Assembly (NCBI GenBank): GCA_013368315.1
Contig: JAACJM010000045.1
Span: 186,001 to 250,000, forward strand
From: Tetrapyrgos nigripes
Lineage: Eukaryota > Basidiomycota > Agaricomycetes > Agaricales > Campanellaceae
Direction of reading: 5' to 3'
Length of the DNA: 64,000 nucleotides
In this document: piece by piece, positions 22,698-34,288 of the stretch
How the letters are laid out: every line of letters starts with the position of its first letter
How positions within the stretch are numbered: position 1 is the stretch's first letter
The notes under the pieces: model-generated
What the model saw: the letters and a program-made list of their open reading frames with translations, nothing else
Database searches by the model: none
Told to the model about the DNA's origin: nothing
Translations under genes and position numbers: made by a program

Positions 22698-24568
22698 ATG
22701 CGTCTCGTTACTCTCGTCACCCTTACCAATGCCATTCTTGTTGGACTTTCGCTTTGCCTGACGAGGACGAGAGCTCATTCTGGATTTGGAGTAGACTACT
22801 GCGATGGTGATCAAAACCAAAAAGCCTTTGATGCCACTGACGCTTCCCGAATTCGAGCTGCCCTGCGATGTGTATGTTTTTTCCCCTGTCCTTGTTGTCC
22901 TGTCTGTGTTACTGACACGGACTGGTTTTTATCTTTGCTTGATTTTAGTGCGCAATACTAGAAACCCACTTCCCCGAAAACGTCCACTGGCCATCTTCTA
23001 CCGCCTACGATACCCAACAACAGTCATACTACTCTGGCGAACAAGCTTCCTTGTCTCCTGCATGTCGAGTATCCCCTTCCACCGCTTCCGACGTCTCTAC
23101 TATCATCACCGTCGCTCGAGAAAATCATTGTCAATTCGCTGTGAGGACAGGAGGACATGGGACTTGGAATGGTGCTTCTAATATTGGGCCTAATGGGTTC
23201 ACTATCGATATGCAGATGTTACGAGGTGTTGATTTGTCTTTATCGACTTCGGAGGATGGGAATGGATATGGGTCTGGGTCATTTGTGGCTGTGGGTGCTG
23301 GGTGTAGATGGACAGACGTCTACGCAGCTCTGCGACCTTGGAATTTGACTGTGGTTGGAGGGAGAGTAGGAGATGTTGGAGTCGCGGGGTTTTTGCTGGG
23401 AGGTAAGCTCATCGTTTCCCAAAGCTTCTCAGCCTCTATCAATTAAGGCTCTTTTGGCAGGCGGTATAGGCTTTCTCTCTTCCGAGCACGGTTTCGGCAG
23501 CGATAACGTCCTGAACTACGAAGTCGTCCTTGCCGATGGGTCCATCGTCAACGCAAACACCGAAGAACATGCTGATTTGTTCTGGGCTTTCAAGCTAGGG
23601 AGCACCAATTTTGGAATCGTCACTCGTTTCGATCTAGCGGCCTTTCCACAGGGACAAGTTTGGGGAGGGTCTCGATTTTACGCAGTCAAAGACGCGAGGG
23701 ATTTGCTTGATGGATTGGTCTCCTTTACTAGCACCAATGGCAACAAGCTCAAAGGCTTTTTTGGTCTCCTTATCGCTTGGGAACCGACACAAAAGGATTA
23801 CATCGTCTGGTCTCTCCAAACGTTCCTCGAACCAGTCGCTCATCCCCCTTCGAATTCATGGCCGAGCTTCAAGTCCTTGACTCCCTTGGTGGATATGATG
23901 GGAATTAGGGATTTGGTGGATATCACTGAGGAGTTTAAGGATGCTGATCCGGGAAAACAAGGACGAAGTCATTGGCTTACTATGACCTACAAAGCGGACG
24001 CGCAATTTCATATGGACATCCACGCTAAAGGTGTCGAGATTTTTGAGGCGTATCAAGATCGACCTGGCGTTCAGTGGGGAGTGGGTATACAAGCGACGCC
24101 TAATGTGAAAGCGTCTTTGAGGAACGGTGGAAACCCTGCACGGCTCTCCGAGGGTGAGGATGATTTGTGGGGTACGTATCCTTTGGCTTTTTCCTTTGTC
24201 TTTTGCCCTTTTCTCGTGTTCCTTCATTTCGCGTTTAACTGACATTGACTGTTTGACCGTCAGTTTTGATTATTACGACCAACTGGATCGATCCAGCAGA
24301 CGACGTTGTTATGAAAGTCAACTCTCAAGCTTTGTTGGAGTGGGCTGAGAACGAAGCGCAAGCGCGTGGAATCTTCCACCCATACATCTACATGAACTAC
24401 GCTTATGGAGGTCAATCCGTCCTTGAACGGTCCGTCGATGAAGAAAGTTTGCGTAGAATGAGGGAGGTGAAGATGGCGTATGATTCTTCTGGTGTGCTGG
24501 ATGAACTGTGGCCTGGTGGATTCAAGCTACGACTGCGAAATGACGTACATGATAGGTCAGAGTTGTAA
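22698..24568 (+). CDS. Secreted berberine-bridge-type FAD oxidase, His-linked only
   Basis: FAD-dependent oxidoreductase of the PCMH/BBE fold, oxidising an alcohol, sugar or alkaloid-type substrate with oxygen. The start MRLVTLVTLTNAILVGLSLC is a signal peptide. An upstream in-frame ATG would mask it. The FAD-binding block AVRTGGHGTWNGASN contains the His that forms the 8-alpha bond. The second attachment position, a Cys in bicovalent members, falls in GGRVGDVGVAGFLLGGGIGF, which has no Cys, so one covalent link is expected. Other family blocks are VLADGSIVNANTEEHADLFW, STNFGIVTRFDL and, near the end, MNYAYGGQSVLERS, where the Tyr-Gly region fits the C-terminal BBE motif. Introns lie near 22872-22950, 23402-23460 and 24173-24262. 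The product probably acts outside the cell. The substrate is unknown. Confidence 0.85.
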
Positions 24569-24937
24569 AAATATACCCCTATATCCATTATTGTACATAT
24601 GTAGATGCATTACAGTAGTCAGTTGTTATAAAGTATACAGAGCACAAAATGGATCTCGACATCCTCAGCACACTGCCTGCATGGACGTTGGAAGATGCAG
24701 AGAGCGGCACGGAAGTGCTATGCGTAGTCTGGCGGGCATCTTGTGTCTGCAGACGCGTTCCAAGAGCATTATCCTCGAAGTAACGCACAGAAAAGAGCCT
24801 AGCACGCGTAGGTTATCTGATACCCAGTTGCAGGGCAAGCATGGCCTGGAGATAAAGAAAACTATAACAGCATTGGTTCAACTGGCTCTGAGAAAGGATC
24901 AAAAAGACGCACCCAATTACCAGACAGGAAACACCAA
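24569..24937. other. Intergenic between convergent genes
   Basis: About 370 bp of 3' flanks between the FAD oxidase and BUD20 genes. Nothing recognised. Confidence 0.5.
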
Positions 24938-25493
24938 TTACATAGCAACATCTCCACTTACGGGTATGGTAGACGACGTAGGTCGTTTCCCTTCCCTGCC
25001 CAAACCAGCTGCTCTTTCAGATTCCTCAATCGTATAGGCTGGTTCCTTCAGCTGCTTCACTCGTCGCTTATGCACCTTACTCCGCCAATGAGATTGAAGA
25101 GCATTATCGGTTTCATAGTATCTAGAAGATGAGCGGAAGGTTTAGACGTTAGAACTTATGGCTAGAAAAAGACGACGTACTTTGAACATTCGACGCAGTA
25201 GTGTTGTGCTAGACCTGGTAATTCGTAATCAATGGGTTGAGCTTCCAGCTTGACTCGGTTCTAGAAAAGATATCGGCTCGCAAATAGCAGAGGATGTGCA
25301 TATCCAGAGCAACACACTTTGGGATCCAGATCTATAAGCTGGATTTGATCCAAGTCTTTTGTTCGGGCCTGCAAACGATTCAGCCCTTGAATGAAAGGGA
25401 CTAGATAAAAATTTTCCAGCCTACCCTTGTACGTGAAGCCCTATGAACATCTCGGCGAGCATGATGAGCTCGAGAACGACGAAGACGGCCCAT
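24938..25493 (-). CDS. BUD20: Bud20/ZNF593-type C2H2 zinc-finger protein, 60S subunit export factor
   Basis: Small nucleolar shuttling protein that joins late pre-60S particles and helps their nuclear export. Four exons join in frame. The first encodes MGRLRRSRAHHARRDVHRAS, the basic N-terminus. The second reads ARTKDLDQIQLIDLDPK. The third reads NRVKLEAQPIDYELPGLAQ and HYCVECSK. The fourth carries YYETDNALQSHWRSKVHKRR, then VKQLKEPAYTIEE and the end STIPVSGDVAM. The zinc ligands fit C-x2-C-x12-H-x5-H across the third intron. Length is about 115 residues, normal for the family. It is convergent with the oxidase gene. This gene is easy to miss because each exon is short. Confidence 0.92.
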
Positions 25494-26666
25494 CGAGGTC
25501 GCGCAAAAAAAATTGCCTGATCACGTGTACTCTGCCTCTTGCTGCAACCTCGAAAACTCGGAAAAGTTCTGTGCTCCTGTCTGGTAAAGCAAGTGGCATT
25601 TTCAAGCGACCCCACCAATGGTGAACAGAATCGATTTTCTGGCGTCAAAACTAGCTCCTTCGCGGTCATATTTCAGAGACTTGAGGCTTCCAGTCTATTT
25701 TTCGTGCTGAGTAGGTGAGCATTTCATGCACGAAGCTCCACATCATTTCCATTTCACTTGATATCATGATGTTTGAGGCATTTGGCTTTATGCAACCCAC
25801 TCTTTACGGGGTACGGTGCACTGCAGAAAACCATCTCAGCTACCTTCGGGCAAAAGCCCGCTTTTCTGATCCTTTTACACTCTTTTCCTTCCATTCTCTG
25901 TCCGTTCATCTTCTACTGGCCTAATTGCAGCCCTTTCTCAGGTAACATCTGCTTCGTTTTTAAAACTTTCAAGAAACGGTACGGTCTCTAGCTGTAGGTG
26001 GTAGTGGTGCTGTTAGATTGTCTGCAGTCAGTCGGCAGGTGGAGCAAAGTCGTGAGCTTGACTTCTTTCAATGATTTTCGTTCCTTGCTGACATTTTGTT
26101 TCGGTTCTAAGGTGTTTCAAACGAGCTACTCTCTTTTGCTCGTCGTTTGGGCTCACTGACATGTCTCTAAGTAGTCGCTTATATTCTCAATGACCAGTGC
26201 CTGTGACGTTTGAGACTCATAAATTTCATTGGTGTATATCGTCCACATCTTTCCTTCACAGCACTCACCGCAATCGACCCTTGGGAAAATCGGAAACACG
26301 TATAGGAGAATAAATGAAATGATAAATGGGTGTATGAGAGGTGTATCGTATGAGGCTCCGCTTGCTAATTTGCGGCCTCCGAAGGTGCACCTACTACATC
26401 AAGGGAAGATCGATATCGTGATTGGTCAGAGTACTCTTAGTACCGATCGGCAGCTTTTTCCTGACCAGTATGCGATTGTGTATCCTGCCAACGCAACGCG
26501 TTTCAGCCATCTGCAGCTGTTCTGTTGGTTTCATATTTGCGCTTGATAAATCTTGCGCAACGACTCCCTCTTCATCACTTCTTGCACCTTCACAGAGGTA
26601 GCGGGTCTATCTCCAGTTCGCTCTTTCACGACTTCACGACTATCACTTGAAACGTACACTCATTCA
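25494..26666. other. Intergenic, about 1.2 kb
   Basis: Divergent region between BUD20 and the seven-helix membrane protein gene. It must contain both promoters. No further gene recognised. Confidence 0.45.
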
Positions 26667-28105
26667 ATGCCGTCCACGAAATTGTATTTTCCATCTGTTG
26701 GAATTCAGATCTTCACTTACCTGTTCCTTTTCTTCGGTATGCCGATTTTGCATCTTTATGAACTGAGGGTCTAGGTTGCTAACGTCTTTCACGCTACAGG
26801 TCAGACCGTGATTGCTTATTGCCTAATACGGCGCTTTCCCTATCGCGTCCTTCGCAAAACTTCATGGAGCAGAATTATTGTTGCTTGTGTATTTCTCGAT
26901 TCATGGCTTTTTCTTTTCTCCTGTACGTCGAGTAGATGATCCTGCAAATAACATTTACTCATCGTCTCCCTTTCTGTCTCGCCCACAGCCGGTCTGGTCA
27001 CTTTTGGGATAGGATTAGAAACCTCCCTGTCGGCCTGCATGACCGGAATCTTCCTGTGTATCATCTTTTATGCGTCAACAAAACTACTTCTCTATATCTT
27101 TTTGAGTACGTGTCCTCAAGCATTAAACCTTTCCTCATACTGATGCTGCATTTCCTTATTTCAGTCGAAAAAGTCCACACTGTTTGGTCCGCTTCAACTG
27201 GGACTCCTAGACGAAAGTCAGCAGTCTATCTTGCCGGAATAGTCTCCCTTGTGATCTATCTGGCGGTTGCTGTTCTCCTCGTCATCGGTCGTATCTCCTA
27301 TCTTCGGTTATTTGATGGTGTCTGTATTATTGGCCTGAAAATTTTTGCTAATATAGCCCTTCTATCCTACGATATGTAAGTCCCATTTCGATTTACTAAC
27401 CATTCTTTTCCTCATCCCGACTGCCATTTACACAGATATATGACCCTTTTCTTCACTGCCCTCTTTGTCTGGCCTCTCATGAGAACTGAGTTCAATAGCC
27501 CACATATTCGTCGAGTAGCTCGCAGAACCTTGATGTAAGTGATATTTGCACTTGTCCGAGGATCAGCCTGAAGGTTTAATCGTATCTTTTTATATGTAGT
27601 TCTTCTGCAGTCGCTCTTGTAATATCGACTGTCAACATCGCCATTGCCACTTTCATGATTGACCTGCCTGGTTGGTTTTGTCTCTTGAGCTACTCTGTCG
27701 ATGTCAGTCACGTTTTCCTTGACCCCATCATCGACCACGCACGCTAATCAGTCCTCTCTGCAGATCACCGTAAACGCTCTAGCCGTCTTCTTAGTGACTA
27801 CAGACCAGGAATCATCATCCCAAGCTACGGCATTGCTACCTACTGCTGTTCCTACCATTTCCATCGTCCCAGTCCCGCCGCGATTTTCGCGTGATTCTCA
27901 AATTTTCCGACTTTCTGCCAACGTTAGGAATACCAAGCCCCACAACGACAACGACAGGAACGAAACGGATTCGAATCATCATGATAATGCTGACCATGAC
28001 ATGGACATGGAAAGCAGCCGGGCTGATTATTCGAATAAACGAGCTGTTGAGGTGCTGGTTTCTACTGTGAAGGAAACGGATCGTGATTCGGAGTCCGAGA
28101 TATAG
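26667..28105 (+). CDS. Orphan seven-transmembrane protein
   Basis: Integral membrane protein with seven predicted helices and no recognised name. It starts MPSTKLYFPSVGIQ. Hydrophobic stretches: VGIQIFTYLFLFFG, IIVACVFLDSWLFLF, GLVTFGIGLETSLSACMTG to LLLYLFLIEK, VYLAGIVSLVIYLAVAVLLV, IIGLKIFANIALLSY to FFTALFVWPLM, ISSAVALVISTVNIAIATFM and WFCLLSYSVDITVNALAVFL. EKVHTVWSA follows helix 3, where receptors carry a charged motif. The C-terminal tail of about 100 residues is hydrophilic and rich in Asn, Asp and His, ending DRDSESEI. Introns are short (for example gtatgc at about 26735 and gtaagt at about 27376). The topology is receptor-like, but no pheromone-, opsin- or Git3-type signature was seen. 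Transport or sensing are both possible. Confidence 0.72.
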
Positions 28106-28722
28106 AGTTGCAAAGTTGCAAATTCTTCGGGGCGAGGTGTAATGGTGCCCTGTTCTCTGTGGTGATTGGCACTACGAACCTTTTTCTACTTTACTCTTCT
28201 CAATCATTGAGTTCATTCAAGTTTGCGGGGTCTATAACGGTGGATAATATTTACTTTCTAATCATGTACATATACTGCAGCAGCACAAGTATACAGAGCG
28301 GCACTGCTCTATGACTGACTGACTGAAGTTTGGTTGCCCAATACTGAGAAACTGTGGATAGTGCTTTCTAGGTTATGATTCTACGAAACCCGTACCCACA
28401 ATTCTTTCGAGACTGTTTACAGAAATTGAGGTAGTGGGCTCAGCGAAGTTGGAGGACCACAACCTGAACCATGGAGTAACGGAACAAATTGATCGCTGTA
28501 TCATGTTCAGTCGATGCTCTGAACTGGAAGTCAAAGTGACTTCCTCCAAAGACAAGCACAGATGAGCACAGATGGACGACGTGTGACGTCACCCGCTTGA
28601 GCACATAGTCCAGTGGACCAGAGCTCAACGATAGTAATGTTGTTTGACCGGTACACAATGAGATTGAAACCAGGATATTATTGATACAACACTTCTGAGC
28701 GTGTAAGCATAACTGTTCCACT
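28106..28722. other. Intergenic between convergent genes
   Basis: About 620 bp of 3' flanks. No gene recognised. Confidence 0.5.
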
Positions 28723-29534
28723 TTAGACTTCCACATCCGCACCCTCCAACCATTGCTTCACCTGTCCCAGAAGCTTATCGTGCTCTGGGCCCCTTAAACC
28801 AGGCATATCCATCTTCGGTTTGAAGCTAATGGACTCCTGGCAGTACGCTAGGTACCGATACCCTTCCGGATAGGTGGCGAGTCGTTCGTCATCGATTTGA
28901 ATATCCGAGACACGTCGGGGGTCAACCGGAATGAGCTTGTCTTTTTCGTAGAAATGGCGAACAAAATGGGCTGCCCAGTTGTCAGTAGAAGTGTCTTTTT
29001 GGAAGAAGAAGCAGAATCTGCGGAGCGAGTGTGCATATGCATGGTCAGTATGGGCTTTTCTCAGAAATCTGACTCGACGTACCGACAATCCGAGTCCGCG
29101 TCCACCAAGACCCCTGTAGGTGGAAGTTGGAATCTCTGTGTTATAGTTGCCTTCATCTTGACCACAGCTCTATTTCCCTGGATGTCAACTGAACTTCCAT
29201 GCGTTCGATGCATGATATGTGCACCGTTGTCCATGCCGTCCTTGGATATTTTGATAAAATTGTCGATGTGAATGCGACCGGTCCAAGTAGTGTAGACATA
29301 AGCATCTTTCGAGAAGATAGAACGAAAGTTGGTCCATTCGCGGTGGTCTCTGGGATTGTGGGGTTATTCAAGTCAAGAGCAGAGCAGGACAGTGAAGCGG
29401 ACAGACCTGTACAACGGCCAACCCTCTGCAAGTTCCCTCAGTTTGAAACGTTCCAAGGCGAGATTGTCTGGTCCGTTGTTGCGTATAGCATTATCAGGTC
29501 GGCTTCCGGCTGGTAGGGAATGTAAGTCTGGCAT
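28723..29534 (-). CDS. SnoaL-like (NTF2-fold) protein
   Basis: Small cone-shaped NTF2-fold protein of the SnoaL-like group, which includes polyketide cyclases, dehydratases and proteins of unknown role. Three exons join in frame. The first, [15 protein letters not shown] to [13 protein letters not shown], is joined by an intron with donor gtctgt. The second encodes [35 protein letters not shown] and [16 protein letters not shown]. The third encodes [18 protein letters not shown] and [11 protein letters not shown], and ends WLEGADVEV. The aspartate in [11 protein letters not shown] and the histidines of HIMHRTHG are candidate pocket residues by analogy with the family. It is divergent from the intradiol dioxygenase with 511 bp between starts. 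A shared aromatic-degradation role is inferred only from position. Confidence 0.78.
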
Positions 29535-30045
29535 AGTATGATAATGGAACCAAGACTACGGACTTGTGAAATAGGTTTTAAAAGGAGTCTTGGAAGAATC
29601 CTGATCCGAACTGAAGTCGCTACGCCATCAGCTGCGTCCCAGTTCTCGTGATGTTCGTAGCGTTTGTCATTCTAGAAGTTTATTTCCGGAGAGTTCTCTA
29701 GCAATTGGGTTGCTAGTCGTTGATACAGGGACAGCAGTCAAATAGCTCTCTCTTTATTTTAGCCGGCGCCGGGAAGATGGAAGAGATGGGAAGAGATGGG
29801 AAATTTGCCAATTTTGGCCAAAGCTTCCCTGGCCGGGGTGCCAATATCTTACCTCTTCTCTCTACATCGCGGTACCGGTGCGGATACCTGCTAAAAATAG
29901 CGTGAAGATTACCAAGAAGTCCCAGAAAATTAAACCAAAAACAAATCCAAAGAGGAAGAGGAAGCCGTTGCAACCTGCTGACTTATTAGCAACTTATTAG
30001 CCAGGAATATCAGCGTAGGATCCGTTCCTAAACCCAAACCATCAT
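29535..30045. promoter_or_regulatory. Bidirectional promoter region, SnoaL-like / dioxygenase
   Basis: 511 bp between two divergent start codons. Co-regulation is plausible. A short direct repeat, gggaagatgg / gggaagagatggg, occurs near 29770-29800. No defined factor site recognised. Confidence 0.4.
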
Positions 30046-31463
30046 ATGTCTCCTGCACCCATCATCGCTCCTGAAGGCTACCAAACCGAATCCATCCTCA
30101 GAGCCAACAAGCAGGCAGCCGAGCATGGAATCGATCTCTCCAAGTTGCCCAAGCTGACGGACCTGTCTGCGACTTCTATCACTGAGAATGTGCATGCCAT
30201 CAACTCAAATTGTGCGTATTTCCGTGCTCGCTACAAATAACTTGAGAATACTGACCTTTGTTGGTTGTAGGTCCTGATGAACGAATGAAGTTCCTCTTCA
30301 AGCATATGGTGTGTTAATTTGGTCTTCACTGGACATCTTTCTTTACTTAGGGTTCATTTTCAGATTCAACACATGCACGACTTCATTCGCGAGACTTCTG
30401 TCACGACCGAAGAATGGATGACAACTATCCAGTTCCTCACGCAAACCGGGAAGATGTGCTCAGACATCCGTCAAGAATTCATCCTTCTTTCCGATACCCT
30501 TGGTGTCTCTTCCCTAGTAGACTCTATCAATCATGCCAAACCACCCAGTGCTACAGAGGCTACCGTTCTAGGGCCGTTCTTTACCGAAGATGCTCACGAA
30601 TGTAAGTTATGCTTGGACTAGCCGTTAAAGGTCGTGCCACCCATCATTACAACGTAACCCAGTCGCCAATGGAGATTCCATCGCCTCTGAAGGAAAAGGC
30701 GACTACTTGTATGTCCATGGACGAATCCTCGACACCAAGGGTAATTCAGTGCCCCACGCTGTCATCGACACTTGGGAAACGGATGGATTTGGACTATACG
30801 ACACGCAGTATGCTGAACGAACCAAACCCGAATGTCGTGGACGTTTGAAGTCGGACGCAGAGGGAAAGTATGCTTTTAGGGCTATTGTGTGAGTGTTTGC
30901 TTCAAGTGGACCAAGTGGTTGCTTTCTATGATTCTGAGCTGACGATTCTCTTCCTTGTTTGCTTTCTGTGTCTCCAGACCAGTATCATATCCCATACCCT
31001 CCGACGGACCAGTAGGCAAGATGGTCACTAAACTCGGGCGACATGTCTTCCGCCCTTCGCACCTTCATATGCAGATTGACGCACCTGGATACGAGAAGCT
31101 CACGACTGCTCTTTACCCCAAGGGAGACCCCTACCTGTTGACTGATGCAGTGTTCGGTGTGAAGACTTCGTTGATGGTGGTACGTTTCTGCGTTTACATC
31201 TACATTCTACATATCTCTATCTCTTGCTGCTATATTGGATCTGATTCCCTTCTTCGTACCTCTGTACACAGGACCTCAAACCTATCAACGACCCGGAGCT
31301 ATCAGCCAAACGTGGTTTCGCAGACCCAAACAAGATTCATATGGAGCTTGAGAAGGATTTCATACTGGCGACTCCTGAGGAAGGAGATGAGTCTAGGAAG
31401 AAGATACATACTGAGATGATGAAGACGATGAAGACTGGGATAGAGGGGTTGAAGTTGGATTAG
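30046..31463 (+). CDS. Intradiol ring-cleavage dioxygenase (hydroxyquinol/catechol 1,2-dioxygenase type)
   Basis: Non-heme Fe(III) enzyme that opens catechol or hydroxyquinol (1,2,4-trihydroxybenzene) between the two hydroxyls to give a muconate or maleylacetate-type product. The helical N-terminal dimerisation part reads PDERMKFLFKHMIQHMHDF, then SATEATVLGPFF marks the start of the catalytic barrel. Iron ligands are visible: a Tyr in GFGLYDTQY, a Tyr in VPVSYPIP and the two His in FRPSHLHMQI. The substrate-defining residues resemble the hydroxyquinol group, but catechol is not excluded. The end is ETDGLKLD-like, closing at MKTGIEGLKLD. Introns are short: after NSN (30211), near 30308, 30601, 30888 and 31180. 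No signal peptide, so it is cytosolic. Hydroxyquinol is the central ring-fission substrate of wood- and litter-decay basidiomycetes. Confidence 0.9.
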
Positions 31464-31940
31464 GGCTAGGGACAAGTTTTGAACGAACACTGAGATTGGA
31501 AAGACACTTGATGTAAGATAGAGAAACAGTTGGGTTTTGTCTTGGTGTTGGTAGTTGGACGGCATGGACAACGTGTACATGTACTATGATCTTGTAAAGT
31601 TCTCTATTCTGAGTTGGATCTTCAGTCATGAGTGATACATCTCATCACGACAAGTAGTCATTGACAAGAAAAGCTGCCCGTAAACGTTCTTCGTAGCTAT
31701 CCTGGCTAGGTATAATATATGTCGTATTTGCTCTGAAAGAGTACTACTCCAAGCGCAACGTTTGTGCAATATGTAGAATAATATACACAAAATTCTTTAC
31801 TCAGTTTAGTATGAAGCAAGATTCCAGTAGTTTAGTCGATTTTAATGCATCATTGCATGTTTGATACAGCTGCTCCAGGCTTGGTCGTATTGCACACCTT
31901 GCAATGCAGCTTGGAACCAAAACCGGTACTCATCAGCATC
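31464..31940. other. Intergenic between convergent genes
   Basis: About 480 bp of 3' flanks between the dioxygenase and the second F-box gene. No gene recognised. Confidence 0.5.
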
Positions 31941-32032
31941 CTAATCCTCATCCTCATCCTCATCCTCATCCTCATCTTCGTCTTCATCTTCGTCCTCGTT
32001 GTCGTCATTTTCATCGTCGTCATCGTCGTCCT
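31934..32032. repeat. TCATCC / TCGTCN simple repeat encoding the acidic tail
   Basis: A run of imperfect cctcat hexamers passes into tcgtcat-type triplets. On the minus strand it encodes a Glu-Asp run at the end of the F-box protein. Such arrays change length readily. Confidence 0.85.
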
Positions 32033-33737
32033 CCTCGCCTTCGTCATCTTCACTATCACGTCCGTTGCCGAATCCAGCTCCGGTCAGTGCTCTGGTCTTG
32101 GCGAAGAATGCTTTCGGTACGGCGGAAATTCCGTTGTCAACTGATTCTGGAGGATTAGTCAGCACTGCTCTGAGTCTGAAGACAAAAAAAGCAGCGAAAG
32201 TCACAGTAGCTGCTCATAACACTCACTCCACTCAACCTTCCTCAACCCACCCATTTTCGGAATCGAAGGCACATCATGGAACAATATCTCCATAAGCTGC
32301 ACCTCATCCTTCGTATGAAACACCACTCTAAACTCCTCCAGATTCGGAAACTTTTTCGACAGCAACAAAGTGAAATCCTTCCAAGAGAACGTCCGAGTCG
32401 TCTCTGTCTCTTCTGAGACTCTTTCACTGTTCTTGGATTGGAGAACCTCAGTGAGAACTGGTAGAGTGACGACGTGGAGATTGAGGGTAAAGGTTTTGAG
32501 CGGCGAGGATGCCGGCGTGGAGGAGGGGAAAGAAGAAATAAAGTCGTAGACCCAGGTAAGGGTTTGGAGAGGTTTGAGTTTAGAGACGAGGTGGATTAGG
32601 CCGAAGGAGAGGTGTTGGAGGGAGGAGAAGGGTTTGGTAAGTGTAGGAAGGTAATGGCCGTATTTGCCTGGTGGATGGGAGAACAAGGGAGAGATAGTCA
32701 GCTTGAAGTATTTGAATGAAGCTAGGACAAACTGACGAGGGTCAATCCAAACTGGGTCAATGTGCAAGTTCTCCAAAGTCTCTGGGATATTTCCAAGGTT
32801 GAGAAGCTTGCCAAACGCTTCACCCGTGAGCACGTCACCGTCTATCCTCAGAATACGAAGGTTGGTTGGCGTGGAATGAGCGAGGAGATCATGCACGATA
32901 TAGTCATTATTCTCTGCTCGAGTATGATCCAACTCCAGTTCCTCTACCGAGGTAAAATCGAAATCGGGTCTCTGAGTCTTCACTCTAGACTTTGGCAGAG
33001 GACGAGTAGCCCGCCCATCGCTACGAGGAGCCGCTTCTATTCTGTCCACTTGCAATTGTGCTTCACGGAACCTGATCACCTTGAGCTGATTGCCGCAGAG
33101 TCCAAAAAAGACCTGCGCAGCATGCGCATCCGACCATAGGATGGAAAGGTCTACCCTCCTCAAGTTTGGAAAAGCGGAGAGGAATTGGCGTAATGCAGGG
33201 GTATCGTGGACTGGAATACCGAGATTGCTGATCCAGTCCAACCTGAAAGCGCATTCAAAAGTAGGAAGGGGAACATCCGGGGGGTCGACTGAGGTGTGCG
33301 ACTCCTTCGTAGATGCGGTTAGGAACTTGAAGATCTCCTCCATGGAGGGACATTCGCCATTCTCTCTCTCGGCTTGCTCGAGGGTTTCGGTGAACTGTTT
33401 GATCTTGTTCATGAATGATTTGTTTCCAGGTTCGTATGTGACTTTGCGGATGCATCGTTGGACGATTTCGGAGGCAGAAGAACGAGAAAAGTCCTCCTTG
33501 CAACGTTTGAAATCTGCTTCGTCAGAGAGTCGAATTGATGTGAAGAGATGAGTTCGAGCAGCCGAACACCAGGCTGACGAGAGAAGGGATATGTCGCGCA
33601 GGAAAGGTTTGTCGTCCTTCAATTGGTCGACGATGACTTGGATGAGTTCCTGAGGGAAACTGTCGGTGGATTTCCCTGAGAGCCTGAGGTGTTAGTTTTG
33701 TTACTTTTTTCCAAGAAAAAGAAGAAAGGCTACCCAT
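31941..33737 (-). CDS. F-box protein with leucine-rich part and long Glu/Asp tail
   Basis: Likely SCF ligase receptor. The start is ATGG followed by a 58-nt intron (33676-33733). The spliced N-terminus is MGKSTDSFPQELIQVIVDQL, a clear F-box beginning, followed by PFLRDISLLSSAWCSAARTH. One long exon of about 470 codons carries irregular leucine-rich segments such as FPNLRRVDLSILW, SVEELELDHTRA, NLRILRIDGDVL and FPNLEEFRVVF. After GGLRKVEWS a short intron leads to a last exon starting ESVDNGISAVPKAFF and ending in an uninterrupted acidic run to the stop at 31941. The acidic tail is unusual for this family and comes from a simple repeat. It could bind basic proteins or be neutral. This gene model is consistent through both introns. 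Confidence 0.8.
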
Positions 33738-34288
33738 TGTGTGGCTACAAGTCTAAGATGGAAGAAATTTTTCGGAGGCAGCAAGTCACAGTCACGACGC
33801 GTCCCGAAAAAAGTTGTCGCGTTGTTCTTTGCTTCGTCTTCGTTTGTGCCTCCAAAACTGTGATGGTGGCAACCAGTAATCAAGGTCCAGGCGGGGTTGC
33901 TAGGTCATTTGCGCGGACCGAGAACATCCATGTGAGTCTCACGTATACGTAGGTGACCTTGCCAGGTGATTTTCCGATATTTACCTTGACAATTGCCTTA
34001 GAGATCGAGCTGGTCTGTTAGTGTCTCTATCTGCAGAGCAACCTCAAGACGGCTCTAATTACACGCGTTTTTTTTTGCCACCCTGGTCAAATGTCCCTGG
34101 TATTATATCCGAATACCAACCGAATCTCTGCAGTGAAGATCATATGGCGTTGTCGACTTTTCCGAATTTTTACCTTAGATGTCCATATGCCAATACTCAA
34201 TCATCGACGATGGCCCGCACCCGGCCCTGAAAGCCCTAGATATATAAGTCCCTAATCACAGTGGTTCACGAATCAACACTCCTCGGTC
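33738..34288. other. Divergent intergenic region
   Basis: About 550 bp between the F-box gene and the pectin lyase gene. The only feature called is the lyase TATA box. Confidence 0.5.
34241..34247 (+). promoter_or_regulatory. TATA box of the pectin lyase gene
   Basis: TATATAA 42 bp upstream of the ATG at 34289. Good match and spacing for an inducible secreted-enzyme gene. Confidence 0.55.

Noticed and set aside
31999..32295. Plus-strand Ser-rich frame opposite the acidic tail
   Set aside because: It is the complement of the Glu/Asp repeat and has no domain.
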